A DNA stretch of 64,000 nucleotides. Source: Halichondria panicea. Its lineage: Eukaryota > Porifera > Demospongiae > Suberitida > Halichondriidae. Below are positions 1 to 12,399 of this stretch, piece by piece. The notes beneath the pieces are model-generated. The model saw only the letters and a list, made by a program, of their open reading frames with translations, was not told the origin of the DNA and made no database searches. Location of the stretch: assembly GCF_963675165.1 (NCBI RefSeq), contig NC_087379.1, positions 8,028,339 through 8,092,338 on the forward strand, in the 5' to 3' direction. Numbering within the stretch: the first letter of the stretch is position 1; every line of letters begins with the position of its first letter. Both the position numbers and the translations under genes were made by a program.

Positions 1-1
1 T

Positions 2-3000
2 GATGTTGTGCAGTGTGAAGGTCTTGGAGACAGTGTCCGACTGAGAGAGCACTCCAAACTCCAGAGAATCCTCGTCACTGTTCTCCAACAAGTACTGCAA
101 CCAATTAACCAACTATCAATGATGTTGTATATACATTGTAGATGTACATCTTTCAACAGCCATTAACTTAAGTATTGTTGATCCAATGTCAACAATTTTA
201 TGATTTTCTGAAAGCTTAGAAAGAGACCTTTCAAATGAAAATTTCGTTGAGGTACGTACGTCAGGTTAGTAGCATACATACAGGAAATGACTAGTCTTCA
301 ACGTCCTACGTCATGGACCGGCACAATGATTTGATTTTGGGACTCATGATCCTTACCGACTTCCATGTGGATTCAACTGAAATCAAACAAAAAAGATGAA
401 TCGCGAGAGCTAAAGTTATCATAAGCACACCAGGTGGAAACTATCTTACATTGGACGTATTTGGCCAAAATGTAGCAGCAATTGCTGAAATAGATGAAGC
501 CGAAGTCACTGCTGACAACCTAATCTCTGCACAGCCCTTCTCATGTTCTTATAATGGTACTGTCATGAACTCAGTTACGCGACCTTGATAACTACCAGTG
601 CGAATGTAAAATGCTTCTACTACATATACTAAATTAATAACCTTGAATTTAAATACAACATATTTCTTTTAATTCGTAAAACAAGCATGTTTTCTTACGC
701 TCGCCCCACAATGTTCAACATTCTCCTAGTATTATTATTGTCTGTCTCTTTCTTTGCAACCTCCCCTGGCAGAGTCTGCAGGAGGGCTGACAGTGACGAC
801 ATTGGACTGCATCTCAAGATCCTGTCCCTCCTCGAGAACCCGGCCGTCATCGTGGCAGCTGCATGCTGCAGCCGGAGATGCCAACACTCTCAGAGAGTTC
901 CTACGCAAACATCCCACAGAGGTGAGGACACGGTGTTATGCACTCTCTCTCCCTTCTTTCAAATTTGAGGACTCTTTCAGCTGCCATAACTTGAATTCCG
1001 TAGATCCAATTTCAATGATTTTTTGATTTTCCGAAAGCTTAGAAAGAGACCTTTCAAATGGTGTAATCAAATTTTATATTCCAGCAATAAAACTATTTGT
1101 CAATTTGGTTATACCGTGGATAATAAATAGCCCATGGTCCAAGGCGGAAAAATGACAAATTAGGGTCCCAACAAAAATAATGTTGGATTGAAACACACCA
1201 TTTAAAAGGTATCTTTGTAAGCTTTCAGAAAATCATGAAATTTTTGAAATTGGATCATCAGAATAAAAGTTATAGCTGCTGAAAGATCTTCAACTACACC
1301 ACCACCAACCCCGTTTAATTATTGCTTGGGAGACTCTTTCAGCTGCCATAACTTGAATTCTGTGGATCCAATTGCAATAATTTTTTTGATTTTCTGAAAG
1401 CTTAGAAAGAGACCTTTCAAATGGTGTCATCAAAGTTCATATTGCAGCAATAAAACTATTTGTCAATTTGGCCATACCGTGGATAATATAAATATAGCCC
1501 ATGGTCCAAGGCCGAAAAATGAGAAATTATGGCCCCAACGAAATTTCGGATTGAAACACCATTTGAATGGTCTCTTTCTAAGCTTTTAGAAAATCATAAA
1601 ATGTTTGAGATTGGATCAACGGTATTAAAATTATGGCTGTTGAAAGATGTTCCCTCTCCCCCTTCAGTTTAATCTTTAATCTCAGAATAGTACGATCTTT
1701 GGTTTAATCAATGGTTTGGGGATTCTTTCAGCTGCCATAACTTGAAGTCTGTGGATCCAATTTTAACTATTTTCTGATTTTCTGAAAGCATAGAAAGAGA
1801 CCTTTCAAATGACATCACCAAAGTTCGTATTTGAGCAATAAAACTATTTACCACACCATGTATAATAAATAGCCCATGGTCCAAGGCCGAAAAATGGCCC
1901 CGATGAAATTTTGGATTGAAACACATCATTTGAAAGCTCTCTTTCTAAGCTTTCAGAAAATCATAAAATTTTTGAGATTGGATCAACGGTATTAAAATTA
2001 TGGCCGTCGAAAAATCAGGTCTGTTTTTAGAGCTGTCTTTCAGAAGTCGTAACTTGTGTGGGGAGCATCCAGTAGCTGTTTGGTAGTATGTGGGTGGATG
2101 TCACAATGTTTAAGTTATTCAAAAACTAATACCTTATGATGTGATTTGTGTTGCCCAGGTGAACACCAAGGCAGCTGGCAAGGCAGCCATCCACTGTGCC
2201 TGTGCAGCTGGCAATGTGGACGTGCTCAAGGTCATCATGGAGTTCGCCCCCAATGTGGAAGTGGGGGTATGTGCATCATTCTAGCCTCTGCTGTATACAC
2301 TACATGTGTGTCTGTGGATGGTGTTATATTGTGCTGGTCTGCATTTCTAAATAGTGTGTGTTTCATTGCAGGCTGCTCGTATTGGGTTCCTACCGTGAGT
2401 ACTTGATCATGTGACATGGCAGGTCCTGTCAATTGTGTATATATAACATGGAGTACGAAAATAAAAGTTGTGTTTTGTAGCTGGCTTTAATATAATTATG
2501 TCTATAGATATGACTGTATGTTTTTGTTTTAACAGGAGTGCATTCCTGGTTTTAAGATTAGACGTTTCTAACTCAAATTATGGTCTCTCAAAGTTAGCTC
2601 CGAAAACAGTAAAATGATCATATCAAGGCCCTAGTATACACTGCATGTATAATCCATACTCTTATCCCCCCTGCAGAGCTGTGGAGCACTTCAACCGTCG
2701 GTTTGTGGAGCACATCAACGTGCTCAAGGACGACGGGTACACTCCCCTCCACCTGGCAGCACTCAATGATCACCTGGACGTTATCACTGCCTTCGCTAAA
2801 GTGGTGAGTGGCTGGCTGTAGATATGGTCTTACATGTACATGTAGTACTATAGTATTGTCACAATTGTTAGGAAATGGAAAGTACAACCCAAGAGTCAAA
2901 ACTTAGTGGAAAGCTTTATATTGCACAGATAATTATGTGACAATTTTAAGTTATTATACAGTGGCCTTTGTTGAGGAGTTGTTAAAATCTACATTATATA

Positions 3001-5400
3001 ATTATTAATTTGGGACCTTGTGCCTGGCTTTTATTGCAGTTTAACTTTCTTCAGGTGTGGCCATTATAATCTGACCTCTCCCCCAACAGGTGCAGTGTGA
3101 CCTCAATGCTAAGACCAACCAAGGTCAGACAGCACTTCATCTTGCTGTCCACCAAGGTCACGCTCGTATCATCGAGAGACTGGTGGGGTTCGGGGTAGAC
3201 ATGAATATTCTAGACAGTGATGGAGACACAGCTCTTCACATGGCCGTGGTCAAGGAGACAGTGGACAACCTCACACAAGAGACTCCTCAACTCAAGAAGG
3301 TAGGCTAGTAGGAATGCTAAAAGTTGTGGCTGTTCAAAGATGCTCTAGTTAACGCAGGGCCTTAGAGTCCTAGAGTTAGCTCTGTAACTAGAGTTCTGAT
3401 GATCCAAATTCAACGATTTTATGATTTTCTGAAAGCTTAGAAATAGCTCTTTCAGATGGTATGCTCAAATCCCAAATTGGGAACTGGCCATAATTTTCTG
3501 TTTTCGGGAAGATACCGTGGGGAAGATACCGTAGCCCATGGTATTTTGTCAAAATCAAGCCCAAATTAGACCTTTGATTTTAACACATCATCTGAAACGC
3601 CTCTCTCTAAGCTTTAAAAAAATCGTAAAATTAATGTGATTGGACCATCGGAACTAAAGTTATAGCCGTTCAAACATATTCAAATTGAACGCTGTGTCGC
3701 ATTATTACATGTATTTACCATCATGTGTACACTGTGCTTAGATTGCACTGTGAACATACACGTATGCCCCTCCCCCTCTACCAGGTGAAAGACAGGTTGC
3801 CTGGTCAGCAGCTGAAGGCGGTTATTCCGTGCTTCCTAGTACAAGAAGGTTCAGAGATGTTCAAGACTAACAAGAAAGGCCGGAATCCATTGGAGGTTTG
3901 CTCACCTGACGTAGCAACCATCGTCATGGGCTTCGACAAGGACGGGTGAGCTGGGGACACAATTATATATAGCCACTTCATTGTAATTTCACTGAATTTA
4001 TTCAATCCATTTTAAGACCTAAAATGCACTGTTGTTGGTAGCAAAAGCTCGATATAATTGCTAAATTTAACAGCAGTCCAAGGAAGTAGATAGCACAGCT
4101 GCAGCTAGTTGTGTACTAGGGTATGTACTAGCATACCTGTATAATGTTGTTGCTACTGTATAGATTTTGATTTTTAGTTATGTGTACTGAACTGCCTCCT
4201 TGCAGTGGAGGTGTGAAGTTCCATGGTAGTCTGAAATCACCTGCTCCCCCAGTGGTGGTTCAGGGCACACAGAGAGGACCTTTGGTGAGCCAGATACTGT
4301 TGCTTCTTTGATATACTAGCTTTATAAACAGTACATGTTGTTAACTGTATCCACTCTGAATTAGTCTTGCCCTTGCATCCATCAGGTGTACCCTACTCCC
4401 CTGCGTACTGGCAGTGCCACCCACCACCCACCCACAGCCTCTCTACCAGTTGGAGTTATGGACACTGCTGGAGCCACTGGAGGTGGTAAGAACAGTCTCT
4501 GTGCTGTACCTTAATTTGTCTCTTTGTTAGGGTGACCTTTCCAGTTATGTGTTTAGATACAAGTTTTGATAAATCTCATATTTTAAGTGGTCTTTACATG
4601 ACTGTACTTTATATGGTTGTGCATATTGCACAGAACCAACTCTGAGCAATTGAATTGTATATCCATACCACCCCCCTCCAGGTAGTGTGGGTGTGGCCAT
4701 TGAGCCGTGCTTCCTGTGTGAGGCTCCAGTGGACGTCAAGTTTGATCCATGTGGTCACGCTGTCATGTGTGCAGAATGTGCACAGAGAGCCAAGAGATGC
4801 CCCATTTGCAAAGTGAGTACTAATTAAGTACATAGCTACAATATAAAAGTTTCTACTTTATCCCAGTAACTTCCCAGATACAGTTTTTTTGACCTTCTCA
4901 AGTGCATATGTTGAATTTTATGATTCTTCCTTACACAGGCTGCAGTCAAGACTATCTCCAAGCTGTCCAAGGTTTGTGTGATGTGTAATGAAGAGGAGGC
5001 CACAGCCACTGTCAAGCCATGTGATCACACCTTCTGTCCAGGTACTGGTACTTAATGGTACATGTATCACTCAGAAACAGCCTCTCTGTGTATTATATAA
5101 GCCTCCACTATCCTCCACAGTCTCACCTTTCTTTCATATGTACTAGCTTTCATTTACTGTCTTCTCCCTCTCTCACTGTATAGAATGTGCCCGGAGGATG
5201 AAGACATGCTTCGAGTGTCGAGTGCTTATTACTGCAAAAGAGGGACTACGTACGTAAACTGCATTACAAGTTTGCACAAGCTGTGTTGCTTAATTAGATA
5301 ACCTCTATAACTGTATAGTACATGTACTTAGCAATATTGTGATTTTGTGTCAAATAATACCTCCCACACACATACACACATATACACATACACATACATC

Positions 5401-5439
<39 letters not shown>

Positions 5440-5633
5440 CCCCCGTCTCGGCCACCAGTGTCCATCCGCTGGCCAGCCCTGACTCTGAATCTAATTGTCC
5501 TATTTGTCTGACAGAGCCTAAGAACACGGCCTTCCTCTGTGGACACCAGACATGCTGGGACTGTGCACAGAAGGTCGACCATTGCCCAGTGTGCAGGAAG
5601 TTTGTGACTCACAGAATTCAGTTGTTCCAGTGA
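2..5633 (+). CDS. Mind bomb-like E3 ubiquitin ligase, 3' part (partial)
   Basis: Mind bomb proteins ubiquitinate Notch ligands to trigger their endocytosis. The N-terminal MZM/REP region lies before the window. Phase-consistent exons: 773-921, 2159-2266, 2372-2394, 2677-2803, 3090-3299, 3785-3945, 4206-4284, 4386-4485, 4682-4812, 4939-5041, 5184-5249, 5440-5633. An open stretch at 2-91 may be an upstream exon, but its phase does not join 773 directly, so one exon is missing or wrong. Ankyrin motifs include GYTPLHLAALNDH and GQTALHLAVHQGH. Three C-terminal RING fingers follow, starting CFLC, CVMC and CPIC, each with a CGH- or CDH-type centre, and the protein ends in HRIQLFQ, like the RIQIF end of MIB2. 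Three RINGs is the MIB1/D-mib number, while the linker motifs resemble MIB2, so orthology is open. Fewer ankyrin repeats are visible than in vertebrate homologues. The last acceptor directly follows a (CA)n tract. Confidence 0.88.
150..240. repeat. Solo arm of inverted-repeat element family 1
   Basis: Single half-element carrying the family core GATTTTCTGAAAGCTTAGAA and the following GACCTTTCAAATG. The facing arm is absent here. Confidence 0.6.
974..1285. mobile_element. MITE-like inverted-repeat element, family 1, copy A
   Basis: About 310 bp. The left arm starts CTTTCAGCTGCCATAACTTG and contains GAAAGCTTAGAAAGAGACC. The right arm is its imperfect reverse complement and ends in AGCTGCTGAAAG. 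It is non-coding and lies in the Mind bomb intron between 921 and 2159. The foldback shape with no ORF suggests a non-autonomous element. Confidence 0.75.
1336..1646. mobile_element. MITE-like inverted-repeat element, family 1, copy B
   Basis: Same structure and length as the preceding copy and in the same intron. Left end CTTTCAGCTGCCATAACTTG, right end GGCTGTTGAAAG. The central loop includes the family phrase AGCCCATGGTCCAAGGC. Confidence 0.75.
1725..2012. mobile_element. MITE-like inverted-repeat element, family 1, copy C
   Basis: Third copy in a row in the Mind bomb intron, slightly shorter, with a deletion in the central loop. The left arm matches copies A and B. The right arm ends near TTATGGCCGTCGAAAA. 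Confidence 0.7.
3371..3675. mobile_element. MITE-like inverted-repeat element, family 1, diverged copy D
   Basis: Diverged relative in the Mind bomb intron after 3299. Arms carry GATTTTCTGAAAGCTTAGAA on the left and CTCTCTAAGCTTTAAAAAAA on the right. The loop contains a short local duplication, GGGAAGATACCGT twice. Confidence 0.6.
5405..5439. repeat. (CA)n microsatellite at a splice acceptor
   Basis: A CA-dinucleotide run forms the 3' end of the last Mind bomb intron, and the acceptor AG is the end of the run. Confidence 0.85.
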
Positions 5634-7389
5634 CAATTTAGCATTTGTTTCGTTTCTTTCTTTTCTGACTTTGTATATCTTATGCAGACTGTTTTGATTT
5701 TATGGGCTCCGTTTTAATTGGTTTGTACACGTGCAGTGAACATTAGACAACTTTTGTGTGTAGTGTTAATTGTTGTTTCGTTATTTATGTCAATTATTAG
5801 TTACCATGTTTAATTGTATACTCTTTTGATAACGTTTGATAACGTAATTACACGAACAAAATTAAGTTAAACATTCTATATTGCATTATCTAGCTATCCA
5901 TAATTAATCCATATCCAGTAGACACATGCTCACATCCACAGACAGTCAGACAGAGGGGCACTTCCCGAACCAATCCATCATGTGACCATGCAGCACGCTC
6001 ACAATGCATGACCATATCATGATCACATGATAGACAGCAGTTAGAGTTCCCTGTACGTAAAGAATGCATGCCAGGGAGACAATCATTAATTAGGGAAGTA
6101 GAGATGGCTATAATTATAAGTGTCCATTATGCACACCTCTACACTAATATTGCACTGCCACCAATTATCCATAGAATCAGCTATACCATAAAGCCTGAGG
6201 CAGAAGAAGACATAAGAACCATGAATGAGTGTGCTTCACCTCTATAAATTTGTAATTTGGAGCTGTAGAGGTGCTTATGTTGACAGAGATACTTGTATTA
6301 TAGGGCTGTGCCAAAGACATACTTCCTGGCGTGTAAATCAGCCACCATCCATATGGTTGTTAGTGAGAAGATTATGAATAATAGACACAGTGAATTGTGT
6401 CCCTCGTCAGGAGTGCACTCTTGCCCTCATGCATTTACATTATTAAGACAAGGACTCAAAGACATTTTAAGTATTATAGTAATTAATTAAATTCCTTAAA
6501 ACGTGCTGGTCTAGACCTAACAAGTCTTGTACTATTTACATGAACACCAGTGCAGTGCAGTAGCCAGGTGTGACCTCTAGATCTAGCTATATAGAGCTTG
6601 TAGGAAATTCCTTACATTTGCAAAGCACCATACACCATAATTATCATGACTGTCTGCATGACTGTACAGATCTAAAGAAGTACAGGGTCCACTGACATTT
6701 ATCATACATACCATATTGCTAGACTTCCATGACTGGAACTTTCTGGTAGCTATCATCCTCAATGCAGTAATGCTTGTAGCCTCGACTCAAGTCCGCTTTA
6801 CAGCGGCCTTGAATCGAGGCTATAATGCTTGTTGTCTGGCATGGCCACATTGAGATATATTCAACAGAGGAGACCTCAAAACTGAGCTGCACTGTCCAAG
6901 TAGTCAGTCTATACTTGCACATCTGCAGGGAATCAAACCAACTCATAAGTTAGTATGTATATTGTATATCTTGATACAGCAAAGAATAGATTGGAATTTG
7001 AATTTGAATTTGAATGAGAACACAAACAAAAACACAGAATAACTTAGCATGGCAGTGCATGCTTACACAGTACAGTAAGGCATACTATTATGTGATGGAT
7101 GGAGCACAAGTGAGGATAATTAGAAGTCAAAAGGCACCTGATTAAGAGTTACAGAGCAGTAGTCTGAGTACACCAGCAGCTTTCCAGATTGCAAGGATTG
7201 TAATCTATTGCAGGATGTAAAATTAACATCAGGTCATTGTGTGGGAGAAAGGGGTCTATGCGGCGCTGCAGCACTTGGATTCTTCAGTCTAACGGCTTGG
7301 AGGTTCAGAGTGAAGAAATTTGACAAGGGAGTTCATCAAACTATCAGCTATCATCAACTATCATCAGTTATCAACAACTATCAAGCTCA
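5634..7389. other. Intergenic, no gene recognised
   Basis: AT-rich interval between the Mind bomb stop and the next gene. It holds short ORFs without family features and one hairpin (listed separately). I see no RNA gene. Confidence 0.5.
6775..6826. repeat. Hairpin of the TAGCCTCGA family
   Basis: TAGCCTCGACTCAAG faces CTTGAATCGAGGCTA across a short GC-rich loop. The same arm motif recurs at 39532 and 51665, so it is a dispersed short inverted repeat. Confidence 0.7.
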
Positions 7390-9615
7390 ATGGCCTCTGC
7401 ACCTCTGGTTACGCCGCCGGCAGCACCACCACCAAGACTGCCGAAGACCCAGCTGCACTACAGGTCTACCAACAATCCAGTGAGTTTTGCATGATAGATC
7501 TATAGATGTTCTGTTCTAGCTAGATCTCTATGCAGTAAGGATGCATGCATGTTCTAGCTATGCTCTAGCTATGCCAGCACAATCAAAAAATTATGGTTTT
7601 TGTGCAGCCGATAACGAAGAAGCACATAGTGAGCGTTCTCCGGTTTGGGAAGAGGAGTTGGGCCACAGACAAGTTATTGTGCCCACAATGCTATCTGCAG
7701 CCGAGTGGTCCGGTCACCGTAAGTCTAAATGCAGTATTACTCTATAGCTGCAGCCTAAGTCGATTTAATATGCTCCTGAAATTATCATGGCTACACAATT
7801 ATTTTTTTAAAGCTTGCAATTCATTTCCACCCCACAGACTGAGTTCTGGTGGAAGGGTGAAGCTCATCTTGGTGTCGGGGACCACTCTATGCGCGAGGCT
7901 ACACGCTACATTGAACATCTGCAGTTTGATCATCGTAAGTAAAATTATGCAACTTTACATTGTCGTAGTATTTAGTTCCCATGCTTTCAGATTGATTTTA
8001 ATGATATTAATGGGTTTTCCCAGGTAAATTTTCCGATTTTACTTTGCGAAATTTTATCGCCTATAATTAAATATAATATGTAGCTTGGACAGCATAATTC
8101 ATTAATTAGCTCATTAAGTACTTTATAACAATAATTTTATATTGCTCCATTTCTTATTTTACAGACACCGGCGTTTCCAGTCCAACAGTGCTATTTCTTG
8201 ACCACCAACTGAGAGATTTGGCCTATGCCCAGTGGCAAAGGGCAGTGAGGTTTCCCCCCATTGTTGCACGGGGGCCACCAGGGCCACCTGGTGTTGATGG
8301 TTTGGATGGGATTGATGGTGTGGATGGTGTGGATGGTAGGGCAGGGGTAGACGGGGTGAATGGTGTGGATGGTAGGGCAGGGGTAGACGGGGCGAATGGT
8401 GTGGATGGTAGGGCAGGTGTGGATGGTAGGCCAGGGGTAGACGGGGTGAATGGTGTGGACGGTGTGGATGGTAGGCCAGGGGTAGACGGTGTGGATGGTG
8501 TAGATGGACAACGTGGAGAGAGAGGAGAGAGGGGAGAGAGAGGACAAGGATTGGACACCAGAATGATAGAATCATTATTGGCACAAAATGTAAGTTGAAT
8601 ACATGCATGCATGCATGTGTATGTACTGAAAGTTCCTTACAATAAGGAGAAATTCCTTACAAATAAATTAATTTTATTGTGTATTACAATCATTGATTAT
8701 TTTTTCACCGTGTCCTTTTCTTGCAGAGAGCGTTAACAAAAGTAGTTCATCTACTCGCGGGACTACTCCCTCAACCTCTGCCACCCAACGTTGAGGAGGC
8801 TTTGAGGCTGACGACGGCTAGTGCTATGGAGGGGGCCGAAAATCCTAGATCAACTGTCGTCACCACCCCTCGTGGCCTTGTCGTCACCGCCCCTCGTGGC
8901 CCTGTCGTCACCACCCCTCGCGGCCCTGTCGTCACCACCCCAAGTGGCCCTGTCGTCACCACCCCTCGCGGCCCTGTCGTCACCACCCCTCGCGGCCCTG
9001 TCGTCACCACCCCTCGCGGCCCTGTCGTCACCACCCCTCGCGGCCCTGTCGTCACCACCCCTCGCGGCCCTGTCGTCACCACCCCTCGCGGCCCTGTCGT
9101 CACCACCCCAAGTGGCCCTGTCGTCACCACCCCTCGCGGCCCTGTCGTCACCACCCCTCGCGGCCCTGTCGTCACCACCCCAAGTGGCCCTGTCGTCACC
9201 ACCCCTCGCGGCCCTGTCGTCACCACCCCAAGTGGCCCTGTCGTCACCACCCCTCGCGACCCTGTCGTCACCACCCCTCGCAGCCCTGTCGTCACCACCC
9301 CTCGCGACCCTGTCGTCACCACCCCTCGCGACCCTGTCGTCACCACCCCGAGTGGCTCAGGGTCCAACGTTGGACCGTCTGCTAGTTCATCACGTAAACG
9401 AAAGAGATCACCCGCAACAATGAATTTACATTACGACTATAAAAAAAGGTAAGCGATTTCATGTGAAGAGTACTACAACAAATTTCTAAAAGGCCATGCA
9501 TGCACTTCATATTTTGTGCATCTTATAATACTTGTGTAAATTTCATCTCTTTCCCTTTCATACTTGCAGAAAAACTTTTGATGCTGCGCATGAACTTGAG
9601 GACAGGGGGAGCTAG
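7390..9615 (+). CDS. Unrecognised protein with collagen-like triplets and a VVTTPRGP repeat
   Basis: Six phase-compatible exons (7390-7479, 7608-7718, 7838-7934, 8165-8589, 8727-9448, 9570-9615) give 496 aa. The first ~130 residues match no family I know. Residues ~132-224 are 31 uninterrupted Gly-X-Y triplets, mostly GVD with GRA, GRP and GER. A linker follows, then about twenty copies of an eight-residue unit (GPVVTTPR, variants GPVVTTPS and DPVVTTPR). The tail contains RKRKR and KKR clusters. The start was chosen because the ATG at 7390 opens the first exon in phase. No hydrophobic signal peptide is visible behind it, which is odd for a collagen. A nuclear or cytosolic product, or an unseen 5' exon, is possible. 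The exon chain is well supported; the function is unknown. Confidence 0.65.
8281..8515. repeat. Collagen-coding minisatellite
   Basis: Tandem GGTGTGGATGGTAGGGCAGG-type units encode the Gly-X-Y tract of the surrounding gene. Near-identical copies indicate recent expansion that kept the nine-base triplet frame. Confidence 0.85.
8867..9356. repeat. 24-bp coding minisatellite, about 20 copies
   Basis: Repeats of GGCCCTGTCGTCACCACCCC followed by TCGC or AAGT encode GPVVTTPR or GPVVTTPS. The period is exactly 24 bp, so the frame is kept. All frames on both strands stay open, which produces several shadow ORFs. Confidence 0.9.
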
Positions 9616-10194
9616 GGGAAAATAATTGTATAGTGAGTTGCTTGAGGGCAGGCGGGGGCCATATTATGGTGTTTGAATAATTCATACTTATATAGGAGGG
9701 ACCTTTTCTTTTAAATATACAAACTAGATTTTCGATGTTGTTTGGCCGGCATATGGATTGTTCTGTATCTTGGGAATTCTTGCCTATAATTTGTAGTTAC
9801 GTTGTTATGCGGTGTAAAGGTTCTTCTTGTGTATAATATAGTGTTAGTGGGATGGTGCTTGGATTATGGATTGGCTTACTTCTTTGGTGACTCTAGTTAC
9901 TGCTGTATGTTATGTATAACGGCTTCTTCTTGACTATAATTATGGAGTATTTCATTTGGCTTTCTCTCGCTGATTACGTATGTCGTAAAAAAAAAAAAAA
10001 AAAATTGGCAGACCATGTGCTACCCTTTTTAGTTTGAATTATTAATGCTTGTGCACATTCTACAACATTGTGTGCATCAATTACTGTCATGCATGGAGTC
10101 ATCTGCAGTCTATCATTTGCTGATATTCATATCTCTCTCTACAAAACCTTTTGTAACCAAGCTTTGTAGCCTCTACAAGTCTGTGCATATCATA

Positions 10195-10660
10195 ATTACT
10201 CTCATAACCGAACAATTGTCTTCCTATAAAAACATAATTACATGTTGTATCAATTTTTTCTCTCATAACCGAACAATTGTCTTCCGAACATAATATTACC
10301 TCTTTCTCTTATAACCGAACAATTGTCTTCCCATATAACATAATTATTTCTTATTTCTCTCTCTCTCAACTCCGAACAATTCTCTTCTGAACATAATATT
10401 ACTTCTAATTCTCTCATAACCGAACAATTGTCTTCCCATATAACATAATTACATCTTGTATCAATTCTTTCTCTCATAACCGAACAATTGTCTTCCGAAC
10501 ATAATATTACCTCTTTCTCTCATAACCGAACATTATTGTCTTCCCATATAACATAATTATTTCTTATTTCTCTCTCTCTCAACTCCGAACAATTCTCTTC
10601 CGAACATAATATTACTTCTTTTTCTCTATAAATTACGAACAATTCTCTTCCTATAATTCT
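10195..10660. repeat. Tandem array around CATAACCGAACAATTGTCTTC
   Basis: Alternating units built on ATAACCGAACAATTGTCTTC, CCATATAACATAATTA and CGAACATAATATTAC, in a higher-order period of roughly 60-130 bp. Non-coding. Confidence 0.8.
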
Positions 10661-11204
10661 TGTGCTAAGATGCCATGTCATGTCATACTCCATCTTCCAT
10701 CCATGTATGTATGTCAATTCTCGATTGTTTTTGTGCATCCTATCTATTTACAACTGCACATCTTTCGGTGACGACCAGCTGGGACTAATGGAACATCTCG
10801 AGGACCTTGGATCAATATGCAGTGCAGCTAGTGCATTGAACTCTCAAACAACTCTAATAAATTATAAGCACTTCTATCTGAACACTATAATTATTATATA
10901 TACGCAGCACTGCGTGGGACGTGTCTACTGTGATGATGAAGCAGAAGACTCCTGGTTATATACCGTATACTGAAGAACTCTTCAATCTATGACTATACTA
11001 TACCTGGTGTACTCTCCATCGTTGTCGTGGGCAAGATACATTTCCAATGGCAGCCCCTCAACTCGAATTCGTGGCCACCAATATTTCTCAACACTACTGG
11101 TTAAATTTGATGCTGGAAAAACTTTTAACACCCGTCACCTCCCCTGATGATCGAAACAAAGGACTCTAAAAATCATGGATATCAAGTATGGCAACACAAT
11201 ACTC

Positions 11205-11460
11205 ATATTATCATGCATGCAAGCACACTGACTCTCTACTCTCATAATTATAACTGTATATCATGGAAGCACACTGGCTCTCTACCCTCATAATTAAAAC
11301 TGTATATCATGGAAGCACACTGGCTCTCTACTCTCATAATTATAACTGTATATCATGGAAGCACACTGGCTCTCTACTCTCATAATATATAACTGTATCA
11401 TGGAAGCACACTGGCTCTCTACTCTCATAATTATAACTCTACATATCATATCATGCACAC
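11205..11460. repeat. ~60-bp tandem repeat, about five copies
   Basis: Each unit contains CATGGAAGCACACTGGCTCT followed by CTACTCTCATAATTATAAC. Non-coding. Confidence 0.8.
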
Positions 11461-12244
11461 TGACTATATCTATCTATGGGGTCACTACTCATAATTTAAA
11501 TTTATAATTTGTAGTAATGTGGTCTGCCATTAATAAAATAAACGATTTGCTAATAATTATATTGCCTTGCTTTAAGCTCCTTCTGGACTACAGCTAGCTG
11601 TGGACGTTGTGTTGTGTCTCTGTGAAGTTTGATGTTCTGCATTGGGAGCTGTACTTGTGTCGGTGGTCGTTGTCTCTGTGGAGCTTGATGTTCTAGGAAT
11701 TGTACTCTTGTGTTGATGATGTGTCTCTGTGGCTTGCTGTTCTGGTGACTGTACTTGTGTCGGTGGATGTTGTCTGTGTTGATTGTCGGCCTCGTTGTTC
11801 TGATAGTGGGCTGTACTTGTGTCGGTTGATGTTGTTGGCTTAAGCTTGTTCTGCTCGGGACTGTGTCTACTGTAGAGCTTTGGTTGTTTGGTACGTTACA
11901 CTGACTTGTGTATCTCTTAAGCTTGTTGATGTATCTCTTTTTTTTTCATACGGTCCTAAAAGCCTAGGTAAAAAAAACAATTGAGAAAAAATATCCCAAC
12001 TTTTTTGTAGGATCTATGCCTGTCCCTTGACCTGCCTGCCCTCTAAAACTGCAAACTGCATGGGGGAGAATATAATGCATGCATTGTATTAATTACTGGA
12101 AGCATTTATCTAGTATAGATAGCTATAGTTAACTGTTTGCGTTAGAAGCTGTTAATTTCCGAGGCATTGCAACCGCGTTGAGCAGCTGAAATACATGATT
12201 GCTCTATGTTCGGCTCTACGCCTCGAGGTGTAATCTGTTGCAAG

Positions 12245-12370
12245 ATGGCGGGCGCTGCAAGTTTGCTGCTCAGAGGAACTATATCCTGTCTCCGTCAACG
12301 TCTCCGTCGACATCTCTCTCACAAGTCCCTCTCATCAAGTCTCTCACTCTCATCAAGTCTCTCTCATCAA
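12245..12370 (+). CDS. Possible first exon with a mitochondrial-presequence-like N-terminus
   Basis: An ATG in good context (AAGATGGCGG) opens a frame starting MAGAASLLLRGT, then rich in Arg, Leu and Ser with no acidic residue, as in mitochondrial presequences. The frame closes at a TGA after about 42 codons, so a real exon would have to splice out earlier. No donor gives the phase needed by the exon at 13263. Speculative. Confidence 0.25.
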
Positions 12371-12399
12371 TGAATTGGTGTCTAAATTAATTGTGCATG

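Larger units (their letters stand above)
9616..12244. other. Gene-poor interval
   Basis: AT-rich sequence with a 17-base A-run near 9989, tandem arrays (listed separately) and TGTCTCTGTGG-rich degenerate repeats at about 11590-11930. No ORF here has family features. Confidence 0.45.

Noticed and set aside
421-590. Possible Mind bomb exon in the first intron (GGNYLTLDVFGQN...)
   Set aside because: Open and protein-like, but no donor and acceptor pair links it in phase to 2-91 and 773.
8159-8612. Pro/His/Ser-rich minus-strand ORFs
   Set aside because: Antisense shadows of the collagen-like minisatellite on the plus strand.
8771-9423. Repetitive ORFs in other frames (VVTTGPRG and LSSPPLAA types)
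   Set aside because: A 24-bp repeat leaves all frames open. Only the frame joining the upstream exons in phase is supported.
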